The notes under the pieces were generated by a model that had not been told where the DNA came from, searched no databases, and was given only the letters and a program-made list of their open reading frames with translations. From positions 62,001-126,000 of the forward strand of contig CAYZVO010000001.1 in NCBI GenBank assembly GCA_964481655.1: 64,000 nucleotides of DNA, given 5' to 3'. Position 1 is the first letter of the stretch; each line of letters opens with the position of its first letter. Positions 26,886-36,033 of this stretch are shown one piece after another. The stretch comes from CALDOK01 sp964481655 (GTDB taxonomy: Bacteria > Myxococcota_A > UBA796 > JAFGLY01). Both the position numbers and the translations under genes were made by a program.

Positions 26886-28700
26886 CTACTGGGTCTGCAC
26901 CAGGACGCGGCCGACCTCGTCGAAGGTGGTCTCGCCGGCCAGGGCGCGGGCGATGCCGGCTTCGTACATCCACACCACGTTCATGTCCTGGGCGGCCTTG
27001 CGCAGCTCCATTTCGTCACCACCGGCGCGCAGGATGTCGCCGATGCGCTGGTTGGGCACGATGGACTCGTACACCGCCACCCGGCCGCGGTAGCCGGTGT
27101 TCATGCAGCGGTTGCAGCCCCGGGCCTCGCGGTAGTGGGCGGTCTCGACCTGCTCCTTGGTGAGCCCGAACTTGGTGACGACCTCGAGGGGCATGTGCAC
27201 CCGCTCCGAGCAGTCCGGGCACAGGCGGCGCATCAGCCGCTGAGCCAGCACCAGGCGCAGGCTGTTGGCCAGCAGGAACGGCTCGAGCTTCATGTCGATC
27301 AGGCGGTTGAAGGTCTCCACCACGCCGTTGGTGTGCAGGGTGGAGAGCACCAGGTGACCGGTCAGTGCGGCCTTGATGGCGATGCTGGCGACCTCGTGGT
27401 CGCGCATCTCACCCACGAAGACCACGTCGGGGTCCTGGCGCAGGATGGCGCGCAGGGCCGAGGCGAAGGTGACGCCTCCCTTCTCCTCGATCTGGACGTG
27501 GTTGATGCCGGGGATCGCGGACTCCACGGGGTCCTCGACGGTGACGATGTTGGTCTCGGGCTCGTTGATGTCGTTGAGCATCGCGTGCAGGGTGGTGGTC
27601 TTGCCGCTGCCGGTGGGGCCGGTGACCAGGACCAGGCCCTGGGGCAGGCGGGCGGCGCGCTTGACCTCCTTGAGCTGATCGGGACGGAAGCCCAGCCGGC
27701 CCAGGTCGGCCAGGTGGGCTTCTTTCTTGAGCAAGCGGATCACGCACTTCTCGCCGTAGGTGGTGGGCAGGGTGTTCACGCGGAAGTGGATGGACTCCTT
27801 GCCCAGCTTGATCATGATGTGGCCGTCCTGGGGACGGCGCCGCATGGAGATGTCCATGCCCGAGATGACCTTGATGCGGGAGATCACCGCGCGGTGCATG
27901 CGGAGGGGCGGAGTGAGCACGGTGAACAGCCGCCCGTCGATCCGGTAGCGCACCCTGAAGAAGGTCTCGTAGGGCTCCAGGTGGATGTCGGAGGCCCGGC
28001 GATCGGCGGCGTTGAGCAGCATGTAGTTGACCAGCCGCACCACCGGAGGATCCTGACCCTCGTCCGCCTCCTCGGACTCTCCCTCGTCGCCGCCGGCGCT
28101 CTCGTAGGCGGGCCCCATGCCCACGTCGGTCGCGGACAAGCCGTCGTCGCCGGCGATGCTGTCCATCAGCAGGGCGGTGGCGAAGCGGGTGTTGAGGAAG
28201 CGCCGGAAGGTGGTCTCGGTGATGAGCTGCACCTCGATGCTCTTGCAGGCGATGATGAAGCGCAGATCGTCCAGGGCGGCCATGTTGCCCGGATCGGTCA
28301 TGCCCACGACCAGGTGGCGGTCCTCGTACTCCAGGGGGACCAGCTCGTACTGGCGGATGAGCTTCTCGGGGATCTTCAGGAGCACGTCGGCTGGCGGGTC
28401 GATGGACTCGACCTCACAGGTCTTCAACCCCAGCTGTTTGCCGAGCTGGGCCTCGAGGATCTTGTCGTCCAGGTGTCCCAGGGTGACCAGCACGGAGCCC
28501 AGGCGGCCGCCGTGGGCCTTCTGGTGTCCCAGGGCCTCCTTGAGCTGCTCCGGGGTGATGACGCCTGCGTCCACCAGCTGCTCCCCCAGGCGCGGGCGGC
28601 GTCTGCGGCGCGGCGGATCGTCTGCGGGCTTGACCTGCTCGAGGATCTCGAGGTCGGCCGCGTTCAGCTCGGGCAGGGTCTCGTCGGTGTCAGGGGTCAT
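26886..28700 (-). CDS. PilB/GspE-type secretion or pilus assembly ATPase
   Basis: A 604-residue ATPase. Order: N-terminal MshEN-like domain (LGEQLVDAGVITPEQLKEAL ... LGKQLGL), a linker rich in acid residues, then the ASDIHLEPYE motif. The Walker A is GPTGSGKTTTLHAML (near residue 362), the Asp box VTVEDPVE, Walker B DPDVVFVGEMRD, His box LVLSTLHTN and a zinc-finger-like CPDC ... CNRC pair. It belongs to the PilB/GspE group that drives type IV pilus or type II secretion. No pilin, PilC or secretin gene accompanies it here. An Arg-rich patch (RRRRRPR) lies near the N-terminus. Confidence 0.92.
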   Translation of the reverse strand: MTPDTDETLPELNAADLEILEQVKPADDPPRRRRRPRLGEQLVDAGVITPEQLKEALGHQKAHGGRLGSVLVTLGHLDDKILEAQLGKQLGLKTCEVESIDPPADVLLKIPEKLIRQYELVPLEYEDRHLVVGMTDPGNMAALDDLRFIIACKSIEVQLITETTFRRFLNTRFATALLMDSIAGDDGLSATDVGMGPAYESAGGDEGESEEADEGQDPPVVRLVNYMLLNAADRRASDIHLEPYETFFRVRYRIDGRLFTVLTPPLRMHRAVISRIKVISGMDISMRRRPQDGHIMIKLGKESIHFRVNTLPTTYGEKCVIRLLKKEAHLADLGRLGFRPDQLKEVKRAARLPQGLVLVTGPTGSGKTTTLHAMLNDINEPETNIVTVEDPVESAIPGINHVQIEEKGGVTFASALRAILRQDPDVVFVGEMRDHEVASIAIKAALTGHLVLSTLHTNGVVETFNRLIDMKLEPFLLANSLRLVLAQRLMRRLCPDCSERVHMPLEVVTKFGLTKEQVETAHYREARGCNRCMNTGYRGRVAVYESIVPNQRIGDILRAGGDEMELRKAAQDMNVVWMYEAGIARALAGETTFDEVGRVLVQTQ

Positions 28701-28754
28701 CGCGGTGCTCCGCGGCTCGTGTGAGCCGGATCGGTGTGGGGTTCGGAGAAAGTG

Positions 28755-30041
<1,287 letters not shown>

Positions 30042-30333
30042 ACCTTAGCGAAGCCGGGCCGCCCCGGGAAGCACCGCGCTCCGTTTCCGGCGTCTACGTC
30101 CCTTCAACGCTGCCAATGGCTGCCGAGGGGTCGCGGTCGCGCGCCGCGCTCGTCGTGCGCGGGGATGTCTGCCCACTTTGCACAGTGTCTGGGCGCCCGA
30201 CTCACGCCTCCCCCACGAGAGCGTAGGAAAAACGGGGATGCTGCCGGCGTGACACCCCCGCGAGGTGGTGATAGCCTCGGCCTGATCCGACCGATCGAAC
30301 CGGCTGCAGTGTCCTGCGCCGTCCGGGGAACCC

Positions 30334-31737
30334 ATGAACCGCACCCTCCCAGTCGAGCGCACTGCCTTGCTCGAGGCCGTGCTCGCGGCCTCACCCCACG
30401 GCTTCGCGTTGTACGAGCTCTCGGGGCCTTGCGTGTGGGCCAACCCCGCGGTTGCAGAGCTGATCGGCGCGCGCCCGGAGCAGGTGCTCGAACAGGACTA
30501 CCGGCGCATCGGGTCCTGGAAGCAGAGCGGCCTGTTGGAGGCCGCCGAGCACGCCTTGGCGTCGGACAGCACGGTGCGGCGCCAGCTCAGCGTGGTCACC
30601 ACCTTCGGCAAGCAGGCTCAGCTCGAGATCGAGTTCGGCCGGGTCGACATCGACGGGCGCGGCTTCCTGCTGCTCTCCATCTGCGAGATCACCGACCTGA
30701 TGGCCGCCAACCTCGAGCGCCAGGCGGCCCTCGCCGCCCTCGAGCGCAGCCAGCAGGAGTTCCGGGCCATCGTCGATCAACACCCCGAGGCCATCCTGGT
30801 CAGCGACGAGGCCGGCATCCTGCGCTTCGCCAACCCACGGGCGGCGGTGATGCTCGGCAGCGCGGTGCACCGCCTGGTCGGTAAGCCCCTGCAGCTCACG
30901 ACGGTCACCCCGTCCTCCCACGACGTCGAGATCGTGCGCGCCGACGGGACCCGCGGCGTCGCCTCCGTCCGCAGCGCGCCCACCGCGTGGAAGGGGACCC
31001 AGGCGCGGCTCATCACCCTGCACGACATCACCGACTTGCGGCGCGCAGAGGACGATCTCCGGGCCTCGGAGCAGCTCATCGCCCAGGAGCGCCAGCGCGA
31101 GGAGGTCGACCGCCTGGCCGGCTCGGTGGCCCACAGCCTCAACAACCAGCTGATGGTGCTTCGGGGCCACCTCGAGCTGCTCGAGGCCCAGCTCGAAGGC
31201 CACGCCGTGGCCGAGCGGCGCTTCCCCGTGCTCTTCGAAGCCCTCGACCAGCTGCGGGACCTCGGGCGGGGCGTGATGGACATGGGCCGGCCCCAGCCCG
31301 CCCCCACCGACGGCGGCGGATCCCCGGAGCCCAGCAGCGGCGCAGCCTGGGTTGTGGAGCCCCCGACGGCCCCCGTGATCCTGCTGGCCGAGGACGAGCC
31401 GGAGCTGCGCGCGACGGTGGCCGAAGCGCTGATGGCCAGGGGCTTCGAGGTGCTCGAGGCAGCTGACGGGCCCGCCGCCCTCGAGCTGGCCCGGGGCTGG
31501 GAGGGCACCATCGATCTGCTGCTCACCGATGTGGTGATGCCGGGGATGGACGGCGTGGAGCTGCACCTGCTGCTCACCCAGGAGCGGCCGGACGTCCCGG
31601 TGCTCTACATGTCCGGCTACGCCGAGTCCGACTACGCGCAGCTGCACGACCTCGCGGCCCAGGGCCGCTACCTGCAGAAGCCCTTCTCCATCCACTACCT
31701 GGCGGGCAAGGTCGAGCAGGCGTTGGCCGACGCCTAG
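30334..31737 (+). CDS. PAS-PAS-HisKA-like-receiver protein without an ATPase domain
   Basis: A 467-residue protein. Two PAS domains (about 15-125 and 140-235) are followed by a coiled coil and an H-box, LAGSVAHSLNNQLMVLRGHLELL, with His267. After about 50 further residues a short Pro/Ser-rich linker leads directly into a receiver domain (347-467, LAEDEPELRATVAEAL, LLLTDVVMPGMDG with Asp399, LQKPFS). The N, G1, F and G2 boxes of a histidine-kinase ATPase domain are absent between the two. It could receive phosphate from another kinase, or be a deletion derivative of a hybrid kinase. Its stop shares the CTAG at 31734-31737 with the convergent gene. Confidence 0.87.
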   Translation: MNRTLPVERTALLEAVLAASPHGFALYELSGPCVWANPAVAELIGARPEQVLEQDYRRIGSWKQSGLLEAAEHALASDSTVRRQLSVVTTFGKQAQLEIEFGRVDIDGRGFLLLSICEITDLMAANLERQAALAALERSQQEFRAIVDQHPEAILVSDEAGILRFANPRAAVMLGSAVHRLVGKPLQLTTVTPSSHDVEIVRADGTRGVASVRSAPTAWKGTQARLITLHDITDLRRAEDDLRASEQLIAQERQREEVDRLAGSVAHSLNNQLMVLRGHLELLEAQLEGHAVAERRFPVLFEALDQLRDLGRGVMDMGRPQPAPTDGGGSPEPSSGAAWVVEPPTAPVILLAEDEPELRATVAEALMARGFEVLEAADGPAALELARGWEGTIDLLLTDVVMPGMDGVELHLLLTQERPDVPVLYMSGYAESDYAQLHDLAAQGRYLQKPFSIHYLAGKVEQALADA

Positions 31738-33627
31738 TCTCCGATCCTCAGCTCCACGGGGTCCAGTGCACAGGCGGGGTCTCGGTCGTGGTCTCCCGGT
31801 GTGGGGTGCCAGACCGCGATGGTCGGGCTGTCGATGATGGGGGGGCCCCAGCCGGTGGCGAGCAGGCGCTCCACGGCGCCGTGGGCGTCGGGCAGGCGAT
31901 CCCGGTGCAGGACCACCGCCGCGAAGCCCTGGGCCTGCAGGGCGTGGAGATCGGCGTCGAGGCAGCGGGCCAGCGACGGTCGGGCCAGCATGTCGCTCAC
32001 CGCGGCCTGGAGGGCCACCGCGCCGCGATCGTCGTCGCCCTCGGCGGGATCGCCCAGCAGCTCCAGCACCCGCTGCACGGCGTAGCTGGTCTCGCGCACC
32101 GGCTCGAGCTCCAGCGACTCGGCGACGGGGCGGCCGAGGCTCGGCTGCCAGACCAGGTAGTGGTCGTCCAGGGGCAGCTGCAGGACGGCGCCGGGGGGCA
32201 GCTCCGCCAGGGTCGCGCCGCCCGCGGCGCGCGGGCGGGGGGTGCTGGCGGGCGCGGGGGGGCTGCTCGGCCTGGGTGGCGCGGTGGGGGGGGGGGGGGC
32301 GGGGGTCGAAGGCGCTCGAGCGCACGCCGGCGGGGGCGCGGGCCACGGCCTGGTCCATGGCGATCAGGGCCAGCAGCCCCACCAGCAGCTGAGGGCGCAG
32401 GGCGGGCAGCCGGTCCAGCAGGTCCGCCACCCCCCAGCAGGCCGCGGCCGCCAGCGGGACGCTGACCAGGATCCCGATCCGGCACCAGCCCCAGACGAAG
32501 CGCAGGGGCGGGAGCAGGGCTTCCACGTACCAGGCCAGCAGCCGGGGGGGCGTGGCGCCGTCGGCCGGCGGGGTGTTGCTCCACACCAGGTAGGGCCCCA
32601 GGGACAGCAGCAGGATCAGCGCCGCGAGCGCCAGCCAGGGCAGGGCCGCCCGGGGCCGGCGCCAGGCGCCCCAGCCGCCCAGGAGCACCAGGACCCAGCC
32701 CGGGTAGGCGGGCACCTCGACCCCGGGCAGGCCCTGGCTGCCGGTGAAGGGCAACAGCAGCCACGGCGGGGTGTTGATGCCCATGTGCACCGTGAGCCGC
32801 TGGGTCTCCGCCAGGATGGGCGGCGGGTGGGTGATGAGGGCGGCCAGGGCGGGCAGGGTCGGCAGCACCGCCAGCAGGGCCACCAGCACCAGCCGCAGCG
32901 CCTGCAGGCCCCAGCGCCGGGGGTCCTGGCCGGCGTAGCGGGCCGCCATGGCGAGGGCCACGGGGGGCTCGAGCAGCAGCAGCCAGCCCGCCAGGTACCA
33001 GCCCCCCAGCACGATGGCGGCCAGGGACAGGCCCGCGCCGAGCAGGTCCCAGCTGATGGCGCGGTCGGCCCGTTCGGCCGGCGGGTGGAGGACCCGGTGC
33101 AGGAACCACAGGTGCAGGCCCCAGGCCGCGCCGGGGAGCAGCTCGGTGCGCCCCAGCCAGGGCGAGGCCATCAGCATGGGCGCGGTGGCGCAGGCGGCCG
33201 CGCCGATGAGGGCAGCGGCGCCGGCCTGGGGGTGACCAGCCAGCAGCCGTCGGACGAGCAGCCAGCCCCCCAGCCCCGCCAGGGCGGTCCAGCCGACGTG
33301 CACGGCGGCGAAGCCCACGACGGCCCCCGTGGCACCGCCGATGAGCCCGTAGACCGGCGCGAAGAACAGCAGGTTGATGGGGTCCATCAGGTGCCGGGTG
33401 TAGTCACCCGGGAAGCCGGCCTCGAGGTGGGCCACGAAGGGGCCCCAGGTGTCGAGGTGCAGCATGGTGGTCCACAGGGCCCACAGGTGGCGCGGCGCCT
33501 CGCTGTCGGGGGAGCCCAACGCCCAGGTGGCCGGGCCGTGCAGCACCGGGCGCAGCATGAGCAGGCACGCCACGGCCAGCACCGCGGCCAGCAGCGCGAG
33601 CTCGCGGCGATCCGGACGCGGGCTCAC
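31734..33627 (-). CDS. GT-C-like multi-pass membrane protein, frame broken at a G14 run
   Basis: The start is GTG 33627. The frame reads as a protein with about 11 membrane segments (WALGSPDSEAPRHLWALW, then many Leu-rich helices), as in GT-C-type glycosyltransferases or YfhO-like membrane proteins. At 32286-32299 it meets a run of 14 G (C on the coding strand) and continues out of frame. Dropping one base there restores ATLAELPPGAVLQLPLDDHYL and the ending HPTPGDHDRDPAC...VELRIGD up to the stop at 31734. The repaired product is 630 residues. Both halves are otherwise intact, so this is either an assembly error or slippage/phase variation. It lies next to the ABC export permease. Confidence 0.8.
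32286..32299. repeat. Homopolymer run of 14 G
   Basis: Fourteen consecutive G on the + strand (C on the coding strand) inside the membrane-protein gene. It marks the exact place where the reading frame changes. Homopolymers of this length are prone both to sequencing error and to replication slippage. Confidence 0.9.
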
Positions 33628-33643
33628 GCGGGGTCCCTCGGCC

Positions 33644-34504
33644 TCAGACCAGGTCGGCGAACTTGGGCCGGTGGTGCACGTAGATGGAGAAACCCACCAC
33701 CAGCGCCAGCACGGCGGAGACGCAGAGCACCAGCATGCTGTTGGGGTGCGGCAGCCGGTGGTTGAGGATCAGCTCCTGGTAGACCCCCACGATGTGGGAC
33801 AGGGGGTTGAGCTGCAGCAGGAAGTTGAACCGGGGGGGGTAGACCGATGGCGGGTAGAAGATGGGCGTCATGAACATCCAGGTCAGCAGCAGGGCGTTGA
33901 CCCAGTGCACCGCGTCGCGGAAGTAGACGCCCGCCGTGGCGAGGAAGAACCCAACGCCCAACACGAAGACCGCCTGGATGACCCAGAAGATGGGCACCAG
34001 CAGGAAGTGCAGCGACAGCCCCTCGCCGAAGAGGATCACCCCGATGCACAGGATCACGGTGCGGATGGCCTGGTTGACCACCGCAGAGGCGATCACGTGG
34101 GCCGGCAGCACAAGCGACGGGAAGTTCACCTTCTTGAGCAGGTGCCCGTAGTCGCGGATCACGGTGGTGGCGCGGTTCAGCCCGTCGCTGACCGTGAACC
34201 AGGTGACCATGCCGCAGAACAGGAACAGGGCGTAGTGGGTGGTGCCTCCGCCCGGACCGTAGTTCACCCCGATGAGCACGTTGAACACGAAGGTGTAGGT
34301 GATCAGCTCGATGATGGGGTTGACCACGGTCCAGAAGAAGCCGATGGAGCTGCCCATGTAGCGGAAGCGCAGGTCGTTGATCACGAACGAGATCAGCAGC
34401 TCGCGGTGCTCCCACAGCTCGCTCATCGAGCGCCAGTCGAACCCCTGCCGCTCGTCGGGCGGACGGATGTGGATCGTGGTCTTGGCGCCTGGTTGCTGGC
34501 TCAT
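33644..34504 (-). CDS. ABC-2 type polysaccharide export permease (Wzm/TagG-like)
   Basis: A 286-residue permease with six membrane segments. An amphipathic N-terminal part (MSELWEHRELLISFVINDLRFRYMGSSIGFFW) and a late TPIFYPPSVYP motif fit Wzm/TagG/RfbA-type O-antigen or teichoic-acid exporters. It would move a lipid-linked glycan across the inner membrane together with an ATPase (Wzt/TagH). No such ATPase gene is in this window. The frameshifted membrane protein follows 16 bases downstream, and a FadL-type porin lies upstream. Confidence 0.9.
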   Translation of the reverse strand: MSQQPGAKTTIHIRPPDERQGFDWRSMSELWEHRELLISFVINDLRFRYMGSSIGFFWTVVNPIIELITYTFVFNVLIGVNYGPGGGTTHYALFLFCGMVTWFTVSDGLNRATTVIRDYGHLLKKVNFPSLVLPAHVIASAVVNQAIRTVILCIGVILFGEGLSLHFLLVPIFWVIQAVFVLGVGFFLATAGVYFRDAVHWVNALLLTWMFMTPIFYPPSVYPPRFNFLLQLNPLSHIVGVYQELILNHRLPHPNSMLVLCVSAVLALVVGFSIYVHHRPKFADLV

Positions 34505-34549
34505 GGCGCGCCCTTCATAGCGCGATCAGGGCGTGGGGGGCAGCGATCG

Positions 34550-35932
34550 CTAGCCGGGTTCCTTCCCGAACCGCCAGGTCATCGCCATCGACAGGAAGGT
34601 CAGGCGGCTGGCGAAGTGGCCGTTGCCGGTGACCTTGCCCTGGGTGACCTCGGAGGCGGCGGGGTCGGAGAGGTTGAGGTCCAGCACCAGCTGCTGCAGC
34701 TCCGAGTCGGTGATGTCCCGCGGCAGGATGAAGGTCTGGCCGAAGGCGGCGTCGATGTCGAACTTGCCCAGGTGGACACCGGTGCCCAGCCCCACGCCGA
34801 TCTTGTTTCCGTCCACGAGGGTCACGCCCTGGAAGGCCTTGGGGACCGCCGAGGTCTCGTAGTAGCCGCCGGCCCGGATGGTGACCTTGTCGTTCACGTT
34901 GTAGTCGCCGCCCAGGCGCACGGACCAGACGTCCAGGTAGTTGGCCGGGATGACGATGTCGTTGGTGACCACGGCGTCTTCGGGGATGAAGCCCTCGGGG
35001 TCCATCTCGACCACCAGGTCCACGTCGGTGATGACGATCTCGTCCCAGACGTGCCAGCCTTCCCAGGCGCCGGCGAGCTCGACGTCCCACTTCTCGGTGG
35101 GGTGGATGCCCACGCCGGCCCGGACGATGGCGGGCATGGTGATGGTGGAGCTGACGTCGTCGTCCACGAAGTGGGTGCCGTCCAGGAAGCTCTCGAAGGC
35201 GTGGCCCTCGAAGTCCGCCGAAATGGAACCTACCGGGTGGTAGGTCGTGGCGGGCTGGAAGCTGGCGCCGATGCTCATCCAGTCGGTGGGATCGGCGATG
35301 ACGCCGAAGCTGTAGTTGGGGGCGAACCAGTCGGCGATCTCGAAGCGGATGTCGATGTCGTTGGCCGGGTCGTCGCCGTCCAGGGTGGTGATGGCCAGCT
35401 CCATGTCGGCCCGGAGGATGCGCGCCTGGAAGGTGCCGCCCACGGCCAGCCAGTCGGTGACCTGGACGCCCACGCCCGCCACGCCGGCGAACTCCCACAG
35501 CAGCTGGTCGATGAGGCTGTAGCGCTGGGCCCCGTCGGCCACGTAGTCCACGTCGGGGGCCTGAGGTGAGATGAAGCCGATGGCGAAGGTGGTGCGGGGC
35601 ACGCCGAAGCTGTGGGACAGACCCAGGCCCGGCACCACCATGAAGGGGCCCTCGTTGTAGATGGGGGCGAAGTCCAGGTCGTTGTCGGGCTCGTCCATGC
35701 GGTCGAACTCGACGTACTGATCGACGCCAGAGACGCTGACGAAGGCCTGGGCCTGGCGCAGCCGCGCCAGCCCCGCGGGGTTGTGGTACAGCGCGGTGAG
35801 GTCGTCGACGCTGGCCACCACCGCGGAGCCGCGGCCGATGGCCCGGGTGCCGGAGTCGGTGAAGTAGAAGCCGGCGGCATCAGCGGAGGCGGGCAGCAGG
35901 GCGGCGGTGAGCAGCGGCAGGATTCGACGCAT
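34550..35932 (-). CDS. FadL/OMPP1-type outer-membrane transport protein
   Basis: A 460-residue outer-membrane barrel protein with signal peptide (MRRILPLLTAALLPASADA). The mature N-terminus AGFYFTDSGTRAIGRGSAVVASVDDLTALYHNPAGLA is the classic FadL/TodX family start, including the NPAGLA hatch motif. Repeated amphipathic strands follow to the C-terminal aromatic strand (MAMTWRF). Family members carry long-chain fatty acids or other hydrophobic compounds across the outer membrane. It is transcribed divergently from the transglutaminase-like gene across about 100 bases containing a 9-base inverted repeat. Confidence 0.92.
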   Translation of the reverse strand: MRRILPLLTAALLPASADAAGFYFTDSGTRAIGRGSAVVASVDDLTALYHNPAGLARLRQAQAFVSVSGVDQYVEFDRMDEPDNDLDFAPIYNEGPFMVVPGLGLSHSFGVPRTTFAIGFISPQAPDVDYVADGAQRYSLIDQLLWEFAGVAGVGVQVTDWLAVGGTFQARILRADMELAITTLDGDDPANDIDIRFEIADWFAPNYSFGVIADPTDWMSIGASFQPATTYHPVGSISADFEGHAFESFLDGTHFVDDDVSSTITMPAIVRAGVGIHPTEKWDVELAGAWEGWHVWDEIVITDVDLVVEMDPEGFIPEDAVVTNDIVIPANYLDVWSVRLGGDYNVNDKVTIRAGGYYETSAVPKAFQGVTLVDGNKIGVGLGTGVHLGKFDIDAAFGQTFILPRDITDSELQQLVLDLNLSDPAASEVTQGKVTGNGHFASRLTFLSMAMTWRFGKEPG

Positions 35933-35935
35933 GGG

Positions 35936-35987
35936 GGCTCCCGGATGGGCGAGCGACGCGGGCCTTGTAACACCCGGGCCGGGAGCC
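35936..35987. repeat. Separated inverted repeat in a divergent promoter region
   Basis: GGCTCCCGG (35936-35944) and its exact complement CCGGGAGCC (35979-35987) lie 34 bases apart in the gap between the FadL-type gene (minus) and the transglutaminase-like gene (plus). It could be a pair of half-sites or a hairpin. A TATACT at 36002-36007 may be a -10 element for the rightward gene, but no clear -35 is seen. Confidence 0.3.
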
Positions 35988-36033
35988 GGATGGTGGGGGG
36001 GTATACTGGCGGGGCTATGTCCCGGAGGGAACC

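Noticed and set aside
36002..36007. TATACT as a sigma-70 -10 element
   Set aside because: No matching -35 at a usual distance; kept only as a remark.
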